From CAIVAT01 sp964355945 (GTDB lineage Bacteria; Bacteroidota; Bacteroidia; Bacteroidales; FEN-979), in NCBI GenBank assembly GCA_964355945.1, contig CAYHGE010000003.1, positions 1-64,000 of the forward strand: a stretch of 64,000 nt of DNA, in the 5' to 3' direction. The notes under the pieces were generated by a model that saw only the letters and a program-made list of their open reading frames with translations, did no database searches and was not told where the DNA came from. The translations under genes were made by a program, and so were the position numbers. Below are positions 34,061-40,633 of this stretch, piece by piece; within the stretch, counting starts at the first letter, position 1, and the number at the start of each line of letters is the position of its first letter.

Positions 34061-34499
34061 ATTTCTCCAGGATGGTTTTTCGGTATTCAAAAATTCCTTT
34101 CACTTTTCTATGGATGAACAGCCAGTCAAGAAGGTTCCCCAATATCCCGAAAGGAACCTTGTAAAACAGTTTATCAGTCATCATGACACCCTCTTTTACA
34201 GATTTAAAATGGTGCTCATGATGCCAGATGGAATACGGGCCGGTGCGCTGTTCGTCCACAAAGAAAAACGGTTCATTCACATGGGTGATTTCTGTGACCC
34301 AGGATAAAGGAATGCCTAGCAAGGGAGAGACTTTGTAGGTGATGATTAATCCGGGATAAACCTTTTCGGGCAGCCTGGAAGTAACCACAAAGTTCATCTC
34401 TTTGGGTGTAATCTTACTGAGATTGGCAGGGCTGCTGAAAAAATTCCAGGCATCTGCCATTGTCATTGGTAAAAATTGGTTGAATTCAAGCGTTCGCAT
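34053..34499 (-). CDS. SRPBCC-family (START/polyketide-cyclase fold) protein
   Basis: 148 residues with the pattern of bacterial SRPBCC ligand-binding proteins: FLPMTMADAWNFFSSPANLSKITPKEM at the N-terminus and YSIWHHEHHFKSVKEGVMMTD in the middle. Binds an unknown hydrophobic ligand in related families. Convergent with the M16 gene (8-bp overlap). Its upstream region runs into the scaffold gap. Confidence 0.8.
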   Translation of the reverse strand: MRTLEFNQFLPMTMADAWNFFSSPANLSKITPKEMNFVVTSRLPEKVYPGLIITYKVSPLLGIPLSWVTEITHVNEPFFFVDEQRTGPYSIWHHEHHFKSVKEGVMMTDKLFYKVPFGILGNLLDWLFIHRKVKGIFEYRKTILEKST

Positions 34500-34516
34500 A
34501 ATTTTTTTATTCGCAT

Positions 34517-34571
34517 TTATGTAAATCGATATAAAAACGTTGTGAAAGTGTAATTATTGAAAATTTTGGAG
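34517..34571 (+). repeat. 55-bp contig-end duplication, left copy
   Basis: These 55 bases are identical to 34672-34726 and directly abut the N run. This is the pattern left when two contigs that overlap by the assembler word length are scaffolded with Ns instead of being merged. Confidence 0.9.
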
Positions 34572-34671
34572 NNNNNNNNNNNNNNNNNNNNNNNNNNNNN
34601 NNNNNNNNNNNNNNNNNNNNNNNNNNNNNNNNNNNNNNNNNNNNNNNNNNNNNNNNNNNNNNNNNNNNNNN
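34572..34671. other. 100-N scaffold gap, probably not real
   Basis: Exactly 100 N between two identical 55-bp copies. The most likely true sequence has one copy and no gap. Confidence 0.9.
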
Positions 34672-34726
34672 TTATGTAAATCGATATAAAAACGTTGTGA
34701 AAGTGTAATTATTGAAAATTTTGGAG
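34672..34726 (+). repeat. 55-bp contig-end duplication, right copy
   Basis: Identical to 34517-34571; see the gap entry. Confidence 0.9.
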
Positions 34727-34759
34727 AATCTTTGTGCTTTATTTATTAATGATCGTGAG

Positions 34760-35458
34760 ATGATTACAGATAAGATGCTTTTGTATGCTGAATCCAACAC
34801 AACCAAGGAGTTGCCGGTACTGGCAAAATTGAACCGGGAAACACATCTTTCCCAGGTATACCCCCAGATGCTGTCGGGGCATTTCCAGGGAACACTGCTT
34901 CGGATGTTTGTTCAGATGATCCGGCCTGCAAGGATTCTCGAAATAGGAACATTTACAGGTTATTCTGCGATTGCCATGGGGCTGGGGATGACCTCACCCC
35001 CGGGCCCTCTCCCGACCGACAAGCCCTCACCCCCGGCCCCTCTCCCCGGGGAGAGGGGAGGTGCGTTGTTGCATACTATAGAGGTGAACCCGGAGCTGGA
35101 GGATGGAATCCTGAAATTTATTTCAGAGGCAGGCCTTGGTGATCTGATTGTGGTACATATTGGAGAAGCGCTGGAAATAATTCCCACGCTGGACGAGGAA
35201 TGGGATTTGGTTTTCATCGATGCAGATAAGCCAAACTATTTGAATTATTACAATATAATTCTTCCACGGCTCAGAACAGGAGGGTTCATCGTCGCAGATA
35301 ATGTATTGTGGGGTGGGAAAGTGCTTGAAGATCAAGGGAAAATGGACAAGGATACACAGGGAATCGTTGAGTTTAATAATTTCATCAGAGAGGATGAAAG
35401 GGTTGAAAACCTCATGTTGCCTGTAAGGGATGGATTAATGATCATCAGGAAAAAGTAA
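34760..35458 (+). CDS. O-methyltransferase (caffeoyl-CoA O-MT-like) with an in-frame repeat insertion
   Basis: 232 residues from the ATG at 34760, which places the N-terminus as in homologs (NRETHLxxxYPxMLSGH); a TTG frame opens earlier at 34712. SAM-binding motif I is ILEIGTFTGYSAIAMGL, the acidic motif II is HTIEVN, and the metal/substrate motif is LVFIDADKPNY. Between motif I and II, where homologs have about 5 residues, there are about 22 residues rich in Pro and Gly (SPPGPLP...PLPGERGG) encoded by a GC-rich palindromic repeat. The frame is preserved, so the enzyme may still fold, with a loop beside the SAM site. Substrate unknown. Confidence 0.88.
   Translation: MITDKMLLYAESNTTKELPVLAKLNRETHLSQVYPQMLSGHFQGTLLRMFVQMIRPARILEIGTFTGYSAIAMGLGMTSPPGPLPTDKPSPPAPLPGERGGALLHTIEVNPELEDGILKFISEAGLGDLIVVHIGEALEIIPTLDEEWDLVFIDADKPNYLNYYNIILPRLRTGGFIVADNVLWGGKVLEDQGKMDKDTQGIVEFNNFIREDERVENLMLPVRDGLMIIRKK
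34992..35060 (+). repeat. GC-rich palindromic repeat inserted inside the O-methyltransferase gene
   Basis: Two imperfect copies of a CCTCACCCCCGG...CCTCTCCC unit (34992-35013 and 35025-35047). The second runs into a perfect 22-bp palindrome at 35037-35058 (CCCCTCTCCCC and its complement). Base composition is strikingly unlike the rest of the gene. It resembles the extragenic palindromes that translate as PSPxPLPGERG in many genomes, but here it lies within an ORF. Confidence 0.85.
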
Positions 35459-35502
35459 CACCAGGCCTGACAGGGTGGTTTACAAACCCACCGGTTCTGT
35501 GT

Positions 35503-36009
35503 TTAGTCGACCCTGTATTCAAATTTAACCCCGGCCAGTTCCTCATTTGCCTTGATGATCTTTTTCTTGAGGTCTTCCTTGAAACCGACCAGTTTACCAT
35601 GAAGGTCCTGATCGCTGGTTGCAAGGATTTCAGCTGCAAGAATGGCTGCATTTTGTGCGCCGTTAATCCCGACTGTGGCGACAGGAATACCCGGGGGCAT
35701 CTGAACGATGGCCAGGAGGGCATCGAGCCCTTCAAGGGAGGCTTTGATAGGAACACCAATAACGGGGACTGTGGTGCTGGCGGCGATGACCCCCGGCAGA
35801 TGTGCAGCCATGCCGGCTGCTGCAATAATTACGCGAATCCCTTTCTGATAGGCATTCTTTGCAAATTCTTCAACTTTTTCGGGTGTACGGTGTGCTGACA
35901 ATGCATTCATCTCAAATGGGATGTGCATGTCGTTGAGAAATTTGGCTGCAGCTTCCATGACCGGAAGGTCGGAGGTGCTTCCCATGATGATACTGACTTT
36001 GGCTTTCAT
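35503..36009 (-). CDS. purE: N5-carboxyaminoimidazole ribonucleotide mutase
   Basis: 168 residues from the ATG at 36009; an earlier ATG at 36027 lies upstream of the -7 box and cannot be used by that promoter. Class I PurE of de novo purine synthesis. Active-site stretch IIMGSTSDLPVM (about 6-17), the mobile-loop SAHRTPE (about 38-44) and AAAGMAAHLPGVIA (about 64-77). The usual partner purK is not adjacent. Divergent from hpt with overlapping promoter regions, which would pair de novo and salvage purine genes. Confidence 0.95.
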   Translation of the reverse strand: MKAKVSIIMGSTSDLPVMEAAAKFLNDMHIPFEMNALSAHRTPEKVEEFAKNAYQKGIRVIIAAAGMAAHLPGVIAASTTVPVIGVPIKASLEGLDALLAIVQMPPGIPVATVGINGAQNAAILAAEILATSDQDLHGKLVGFKEDLKKKIIKANEELAGVKFEYRVD

Positions 36010-36014
36010 GATAG

Positions 36015-36022
36015 CAAATTTA
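36015..36022 (-). promoter_or_regulatory. -7 promoter box for purE, probably leaderless
   Basis: TAAATTTG on the minus strand, ending 5 bp before the ATG at 36009. It fixes the start and implies little or no 5' leader. Confidence 0.6.
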
Positions 36023-36035
36023 AACATAATTTAAC

Positions 36036-36043
36036 TATCTTTG
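36036..36043 (+). promoter_or_regulatory. -7 promoter box for hpt
   Basis: TATCTTTG, ending 24 bp before the ATG at 36068. It lies only 13 bp from the divergent purE box, so the two promoters compete for or share the same stretch. Confidence 0.6.
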
Positions 36044-36067
36044 CCCGAAAGTAACATCATATTGAGT

Positions 36068-36604
36068 ATGACGAAGGTACAGGTAAGGGAACTGGTTTTT
36101 GAGAAATTCATTGGCACGGAAGAGATCGACTCCGCCGTACAAAAGGTTGCAGATGGTATAAACCGTGATTTTGCCGGAAAGAATCCGCTGCTCCTGGCCA
36201 TCCTGAACGGAGCCTTTATCTTTGCTTCCGACCTGATGCGAAAGATTACCATCCCATGTGAAATTTCCTTTGTCAAATTTGCCTCTTATGCCGGAACGAT
36301 GACGACCTCCAACGTAAAGGAGCTGATCGGAATCGATGAAGATTTAACCGGCCGGCATGTGATCATTGTTGAAGATATTGTAGATACCGGGATAACAATG
36401 GATAAACTTCTTGCCGATGTTGGCAAAATGAATCCTGCAGAAGTAAAAGTTGCCTGTTTCTGTTTTAAACCAGAAGCATTTCAGAAAAGTTTTCCGATCG
36501 ACTACATTGGTGTCGAAATAGCCAATGACTTTATCGTCGGTTATGGACTTGATTACAATGGCTATGGCAGAAATCTGCCGGATATTTACAAGATTGTAAA
36601 GTAA
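36068..36604 (+). CDS. hpt: hypoxanthine phosphoribosyltransferase
   Basis: 178 residues from the ATG at 36068; the upstream TTG at 36041 falls inside the -7 box. Converts hypoxanthine (and usually guanine) to the nucleotide with PRPP. PRPP motif HVIIVEDIVDTGITM (about 96-110), LAILNGAFIFASDLM near the start, and a late VGYGLDYNGYGRNLPDI. Hypoxanthine could come from the adenine deaminase at 12.6 kb. Followed 21 bp later by adk. Confidence 0.95.
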   Translation: MTKVQVRELVFEKFIGTEEIDSAVQKVADGINRDFAGKNPLLLAILNGAFIFASDLMRKITIPCEISFVKFASYAGTMTTSNVKELIGIDEDLTGRHVIIVEDIVDTGITMDKLLADVGKMNPAEVKVACFCFKPEAFQKSFPIDYIGVEIANDFIVGYGLDYNGYGRNLPDIYKIVK

Positions 36605-36625
36605 TTTTTATTTAATTAGATTCAC

Positions 36626-37192
36626 ATGTTTACACTCATTCTATTTGGCCCGCCGGGTGCAGGAAAAGGAACTCAGGCTGTTAAAATTGCCGAGAAATTT
36701 GGTTGGAAGCACATTTCAACCGGCGATATCCTGCGTGCAGAAGTCAGTAACTGCACTCCCCTGGGCTTAAAAGTCAAAGCAGGAATGGAGTCTGGCCAGC
36801 TGGTCTCAGATGATCTGCTCATAGAAATTATGGAGTCAGCATTTTTAAAGTACAGCACTTTCAATGGGTTTGTATTGGACGGGTTTCCCCGTACGCTGAA
36901 CCAGGCCCATGAACTGGATAAGATGTTAATGAAGCATGGCCATGCAGTTTCACTTGTACTTGCCCTTGAAGTTGACAAGGATGAACTTGCAAGGCGTTTA
37001 TTGCAACGTGCCCATGACCAGGGCCGTAAAGATGATACTGCAGAGGTGATTAAACATCGCCTGGTTCAGTATCAGCATTATACCAAACCTTTGGTTGATT
37101 ACTATATTGTCAGGGATGTTTACCAGGAGGTTTACGGTGTAGGAACTATTGAGGATATCTTTAATCAACTCTGTGATGCAATCCATCCGTAA
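36626..37192 (+). CDS. adk: adenylate kinase
   Basis: 188 residues, a short-LID form. P-loop GPPGAGKGTQ (6-15), AMP-site ISTGDILRAE, DGFPRTLNQA (about 83-92), and a LID reduced to RAHDQGRKDDT (about 128-138) without a zinc cluster. Equilibrates AMP, ADP and ATP. In the order hpt-adk-obgE, as in many Bacteroidota. Confidence 0.96.
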   Translation: MFTLILFGPPGAGKGTQAVKIAEKFGWKHISTGDILRAEVSNCTPLGLKVKAGMESGQLVSDDLLIEIMESAFLKYSTFNGFVLDGFPRTLNQAHELDKMLMKHGHAVSLVLALEVDKDELARRLLQRAHDQGRKDDTAEVIKHRLVQYQHYTKPLVDYYIVRDVYQEVYGVGTIEDIFNQLCDAIHP

Positions 37193-37216
37193 ATCGTAAA
37201 TCTTTTAATCGTAAAT
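37193..37216 (+). repeat. short ATCGTAAAT direct repeat between adk and obgE
   Basis: ATCGTAAAT at 37193-37201 and again at 37208-37216, starting immediately after the adk stop. The complementary word ATTTACGA recurs after obgE (38216-38238). Confidence 0.7.
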
Positions 37217-37221
37217 CCATT

Positions 37222-38211
37222 TTGTCTGATTCAAACTTCGTTGATTATGTAAAAATCCATTGTGCTTCCGGAAACGGAGGGGCAGGGTCGAGGCATTTTA
37301 TGCGCACACGAACCAATGCGCATGGCGGACCCGACGGCGGAGACGGCGGACGGGGAGGGCATGTCATACTTAAAGGCAACAGCCAGTTCTGGACCTTGCT
37401 GCATCTTAAGTTCACCAAACATCTCAAGGCCGACCATGGAGGAGCAGGATCAAAGCAGCTGATGCATGGTGCAAACGGCAAAGATGTAATCATTGACGTT
37501 CCCCTCGGAACGGTTGCCAGGGATGCAGAAACAAACGAATTTGAGTGTGAAATCACGGAAGACGGACAAACCTATATCATTGTACCGGGTGGACGCGGAG
37601 GTCTTGGAAATGACCACTTTAAAACCCCGACAAGGCAGGCGCCGAAGTTTGCTCAACCTGGCGAACCCGGACTCGAGTTCTGGAAAGTCCTGGAACTGAA
37701 ATTACTGGCAGACGTCGGGCTGGTAGGCTTTCCAAATGCGGGAAAATCAACCTTGTTGTCTGTTATCTCCGCTGCAAAACCACAGATCGCCGATTACCCG
37801 TTTACCACGCTTGTGCCTAACCTGGGCATTGTGAGGTATCATGATAATAAATCATTTGTCATGGCCGATATTCCCGGCATCATTGAAGGTGCACATGAAG
37901 GAAAAGGGCTGGGATTGAGGTTTCTGCGACACATTGAAAGAAACTCCACCTTGTTGTTCATGGTGCCGGCCGACTCAAAAGACATCAGAAAGGAATATGA
38001 GATTCTTCTGAATGAACTGGCACAGTACAACCCTGAATTACTTGACAAAACCCGTGTGCTGGCAGTAACGAAATCAGATCTTGCTGATGATGAGATCCTC
38101 CATGAATTGAAAAAGGATTTACCGGAGATTCCGACAGTCTTTATTTCATCACACCAACAAACGGGGCTGGATAAGCTGAAGAAGATGCTCTGGGAAGAGT
38201 TGAACAGGTAA
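37222..38211 (+). CDS. obgE: Obg/CgtA GTPase
   Basis: 329 residues. Ribosome-assembly and stringent-response GTPase. Gly-rich Obg fold at 1-158 (SGNGGAGSRHF, GPDGGDGGRGG, GGRGGLGNDHF), then the G domain: G1 GFPNAGKSTLL (about 166-176), G3 DIPGIIEGAHEGKGLG (about 213-228), G4 TKSD (about 284). The start codon is a TTG: no ATG is available in the short gap and the protein aligns from MSDSNFVDYV. Confidence 0.95.
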   Translation: MSDSNFVDYVKIHCASGNGGAGSRHFMRTRTNAHGGPDGGDGGRGGHVILKGNSQFWTLLHLKFTKHLKADHGGAGSKQLMHGANGKDVIIDVPLGTVARDAETNEFECEITEDGQTYIIVPGGRGGLGNDHFKTPTRQAPKFAQPGEPGLEFWKVLELKLLADVGLVGFPNAGKSTLLSVISAAKPQIADYPFTTLVPNLGIVRYHDNKSFVMADIPGIIEGAHEGKGLGLRFLRHIERNSTLLFMVPADSKDIRKEYEILLNELAQYNPELLDKTRVLAVTKSDLADDEILHELKKDLPEIPTVFISSHQQTGLDKLKKMLWEELNR

Positions 38212-38215
38212 GGGG

Positions 38216-38246
38216 ATTTACGAATGGACGATTTACGATGTACGAT
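38216..38246 (+). repeat. ATTTACGA short repeats after obgE
   Basis: ATTTACGA at 38216-38223 and 38231-38238, with a variant TGTACGAT at 38239-38246. Together with 37193-37216 the intergenic spaces on both sides of obgE carry the same word in opposite orientation. Confidence 0.6.
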
Positions 38247-38283
38247 TGCCATGGAGTGGAAAGTTCTCGTGTAAACTGCCTGC

Positions 38284-38853
38284 ATGCTTGAAACCATTAA
38301 ATCTTTTGATCAGGACCTGCTGCTGTTTTTAAACGGGCTGAATTGTCCTGTGTTTGATCCCATAATCTTTTGGGGAACAAATACCGCTACCTGGTTGCCT
38401 ATATATGGCTTGTTGCTCTATCTTGTGATCCGGAAATACAGGTGGCAGGCAGTATGGGTAATCCTGTTTGCAATGCTGATGGTATTATTCAGCGATCAGC
38501 TTTCCAATGTTTTCAAGGTTTGGATTGCCAGGCCACGCCCTACACACGAACCTGGACTGACAGGTTTGCATACAGTTAACGGTTACCTTGGCGGCCAGTT
38601 TGGGTTTTATTCTGCCCATGCTTCGACAAATATGGCCATGGCTGTATTTATGATTATCCTGCTGGGCAGGCCCTTTCCTTATTTTCCTTTTCTGATCCTT
38701 TCCTGGGCTGTCTTCATGGCATATACCAGGATATACCTTGGAGTTCATTACCCCGGAGACATCCTTGCCGGGTGGGTTGCCGGTGGATTGACAGGCTGGG
38801 GATTTGGTCGGCTATGTTGCTGGTTTGTTCGGAAACCAATTGTTGTTCAGTAG
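38284..38853 (+). CDS. PAP2-family membrane phosphatase
   Basis: 189 residues with about 5 transmembrane helices. The three PAP2 motifs are present: KVWIARPRP (about 79-87), a PSGH-like segment as YSAHASTN (about 109-116), and RIYLGVHYPGD (about 149-159). Probably removes phosphate from undecaprenyl-PP, phosphatidylglycerophosphate or another lipid; which one is not readable. Confidence 0.9.
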   Translation: MLETIKSFDQDLLLFLNGLNCPVFDPIIFWGTNTATWLPIYGLLLYLVIRKYRWQAVWVILFAMLMVLFSDQLSNVFKVWIARPRPTHEPGLTGLHTVNGYLGGQFGFYSAHASTNMAMAVFMIILLGRPFPYFPFLILSWAVFMAYTRIYLGVHYPGDILAGWVAGGLTGWGFGRLCCWFVRKPIVVQ

Positions 38854-38965
38854 GTAAATACTTGTTTTTCTTGATATTAGAGATTGTGCGCAAAAAAAGT
38901 TGTATCGGATATGTCATTTTTTATTTTTCCGACGTTATACCAGAGTGGGTTAATCATAAGTATTT

Positions 38966-39066
38966 AACCACAAAGTTCACAAAGTACTTCACAAAGGACA
39001 CAAAGTTAAATGGCAGATAATAAACATCTTAGTGTACTTTGTGTTTCCTTTGAGTCCTTTGTGGTT
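38966..39066. repeat. imperfect long inverted repeat built of ACAAAG words
   Basis: An AACCACAAAG...GACACAAAG stretch at 38966-39005 is followed by its imperfect reverse complement at about 39031-39066 (CTTTGTG...CCTTTGTGGTT). They would form a hairpin of some 35 bp with mismatches. Within each arm CACAAAG recurs. It fills much of the 38854-39102 gap upstream of the barrel protein gene. Confidence 0.75.
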
Positions 39067-39102
39067 GAAAAGCCATTTTAAAATAAATCAGACATATCTA
39101 TT

Positions 39103-39669
39103 ATGAGTTACAGATCAAAAATTATTTTGTTGTTTGCAATTTGTGCAGTTTCCATGACGCGAACAACTCATGCCGAAGGGCCGCTTGACCCCGTGAGATT
39201 GGGTTCATGGACAATCAATGCCGGTGTTGGTGTTGGTGCGCAATATTTCGGCAATGGCGCCGGGTTTGGCCCGGCATTAAAGGGCTCGTTCGAAACGGGA
39301 ATGTGGGATCTTGGACCCGGAGTAATCACCCTGGGTGGTGAAGCAACGTTCTCGTTTTTCAGCCACAACTATGGGGTGGATAACTGGAACGAGTCGTGGT
39401 TTAATGTTATTCTCGGCGCAAGGGCTGCGTACCATTACGGATGGGATGTTGAAGGGTTGGATACCTATGGCGGGATTCCCCTCGGAATCGGGTTTTGCGC
39501 CCATGGAAATGGCGGTTACCCCGGAAGCAGCGGATACACTCCAGTATATCCTTATGCAGGCATATTTTTCGGAGCCTCCTACTTTTTTACAAAAACATTC
39601 GGTATCAACGGGGAGGTAGGATATAATTCAACCCATGCAAATATTGGGGTGGTGTTCAAGATAAAATAG
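39103..39669 (+). CDS. small outer-membrane beta-barrel-like protein
   Basis: 188 residues. Signal peptide MSYRSKIILLFAICAVSMTRTTHA, then Gly/aromatic-rich alternating strands (WTINAGVGVGAQYFG, ITLGGEATFSFF, FNVILGARAAYHYGW, YPYAGIFFGASYFF) and a last strand ending IGVVFKIK. Probably an 8-strand barrel. No recognised family; function unknown. Confidence 0.7.
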   Translation: MSYRSKIILLFAICAVSMTRTTHAEGPLDPVRLGSWTINAGVGVGAQYFGNGAGFGPALKGSFETGMWDLGPGVITLGGEATFSFFSHNYGVDNWNESWFNVILGARAAYHYGWDVEGLDTYGGIPLGIGFCAHGNGGYPGSSGYTPVYPYAGIFFGASYFFTKTFGINGEVGYNSTHANIGVVFKIK

Positions 39670-39699
39670 ATTTTTCGCTACGCCTCTCTGTTGCTGATT

Positions 39700-40161
39700 T
39701 TAATACCCATAAGCGCGTCCTTCAAATTTCACCACATTGATTTTCCACACACAAACTTCGCGTATTGCGGGCGGGTTGAATTTGAATTCTCCCGTTGTGT
39801 ATTGGCCCATCACAATATGAAATGCAGCAATTTTTTCATCCGGGTCGGTGATGAATTCTGCTTTTCCGTAGCAAAGTACGCTCCGGTATTTCATGCTCCA
39901 TGAACAGGCAACTGCCTCGTTCTGGTAACGTAGAACATGATCTGTGGTAAAATTGATGCATACCTCCGGATGCTGTTTCAGGATGTCGATTTTTTTTCCA
40001 TGTTGCGCCCCGTGAAGGTAGATCACATCATCTTTAAAACCAAAATTCATCGGGATTCCATAAGGTTTCCCTTCCAGGTCCACCATGGAAAGGTGGCACA
40101 CCTGGCACCGTTGAATCACATCTACAAGTTCTTGTTTGCTAGTAATTGCGCGTGTTTTCAT
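39700..40161 (-). CDS. pyridoxamine 5'-phosphate oxidase-like flavin-binding protein (NimA-like)
   Basis: 153 residues, split-barrel FMN-binding fold. Pattern of the nitroimidazole-resistance (Nim)-like subgroup: CQVCHLSMVDLEGKPYGIPMNFGF (about 19-42), IYLHGAQHGKKIDIL (about 47-61) and the late SVLCYGKAEFI (about 94-104). Known of the group: flavin- or heme-binding reductase-like proteins. The role here is unknown. Start overlaps the upstream holin-like gene by 23 bp. Confidence 0.85.
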   Translation of the reverse strand: MKTRAITSKQELVDVIQRCQVCHLSMVDLEGKPYGIPMNFGFKDDVIYLHGAQHGKKIDILKQHPEVCINFTTDHVLRYQNEAVACSWSMKYRSVLCYGKAEFITDPDEKIAAFHIVMGQYTTGEFKFNPPAIREVCVWKINVVKFEGRAYGY

Positions 40162-40498
40162 CGTGTTTTACAAGATTTTCCAATAATGAAGATACTGCGG
40201 ATAATATGATGCTGAACAGCATGGCCCACCAGAAACCATCTACCTTAAAGCCATCCACCCAGGAACTGGCAATCATGGTGATGAGGGCATTGATAACCAG
40301 CAGGAAGAGCCCGAATGTCACCACCGTAAACGGAATGGTGAGGATGACCATCAGCGGTTTCAGAAATACGTTCAGAAAACTCAGCACCAGGGCAACTACC
40401 AAAGCCGTCCAGAAGGTGTTGACATGTACTCCCGGTAAAAAGTAACCTGCAATCAGAATGGCAACTGAAGTCAGCAGGAGTTTTGGAATAAATGGCAT
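40139..40498 (-). CDS. PF04020-type four-helix membrane protein ('phage holin family')
   Basis: 119 residues from the ATG at 40498; a longer frame from 40588 adds an unlikely N-terminus. Four hydrophobic helices (LLLTSVAILIAGYFLP, ALVVALVLSFLNVFL, FTVVTFGLFLLVINALITMI, WWAMLFSIILSAVSSLL). Despite the family name these proteins occur widely in bacterial chromosomes without phage. Function unknown. Overlaps the Nim-like gene. Confidence 0.8.
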   Translation of the reverse strand: MPFIPKLLLTSVAILIAGYFLPGVHVNTFWTALVVALVLSFLNVFLKPLMVILTIPFTVVTFGLFLLVINALITMIASSWVDGFKVDGFWWAMLFSIILSAVSSLLENLVKHDENTRNY

Positions 40499-40601
40499 AA
40501 TTGACGTTATAACTGTTAATCTGTGCTGCGAAGTTAAAGAAAATGTGAGATACGGGAACAAGCAAAATGGAATGACTTCAGCAGACACATCCTAATATTT
40601 C

Positions 40602-40609
40602 TATATTTG
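40602..40609 (+). promoter_or_regulatory. -7 promoter box for thrA
   Basis: TATATTTG, ending 24 bp before the ATG at 40634. No attenuator-like Thr/Ile leader peptide is visible in the short leader. Confidence 0.6.
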
Positions 40610-40633
40610 TAGTTCATTTCAGCCACATACATC

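Noticed and set aside
40139..40498. Prophage suggested by a 'phage holin family' membrane protein
   Set aside because: No other phage gene is nearby; this family is common in ordinary chromosomes.
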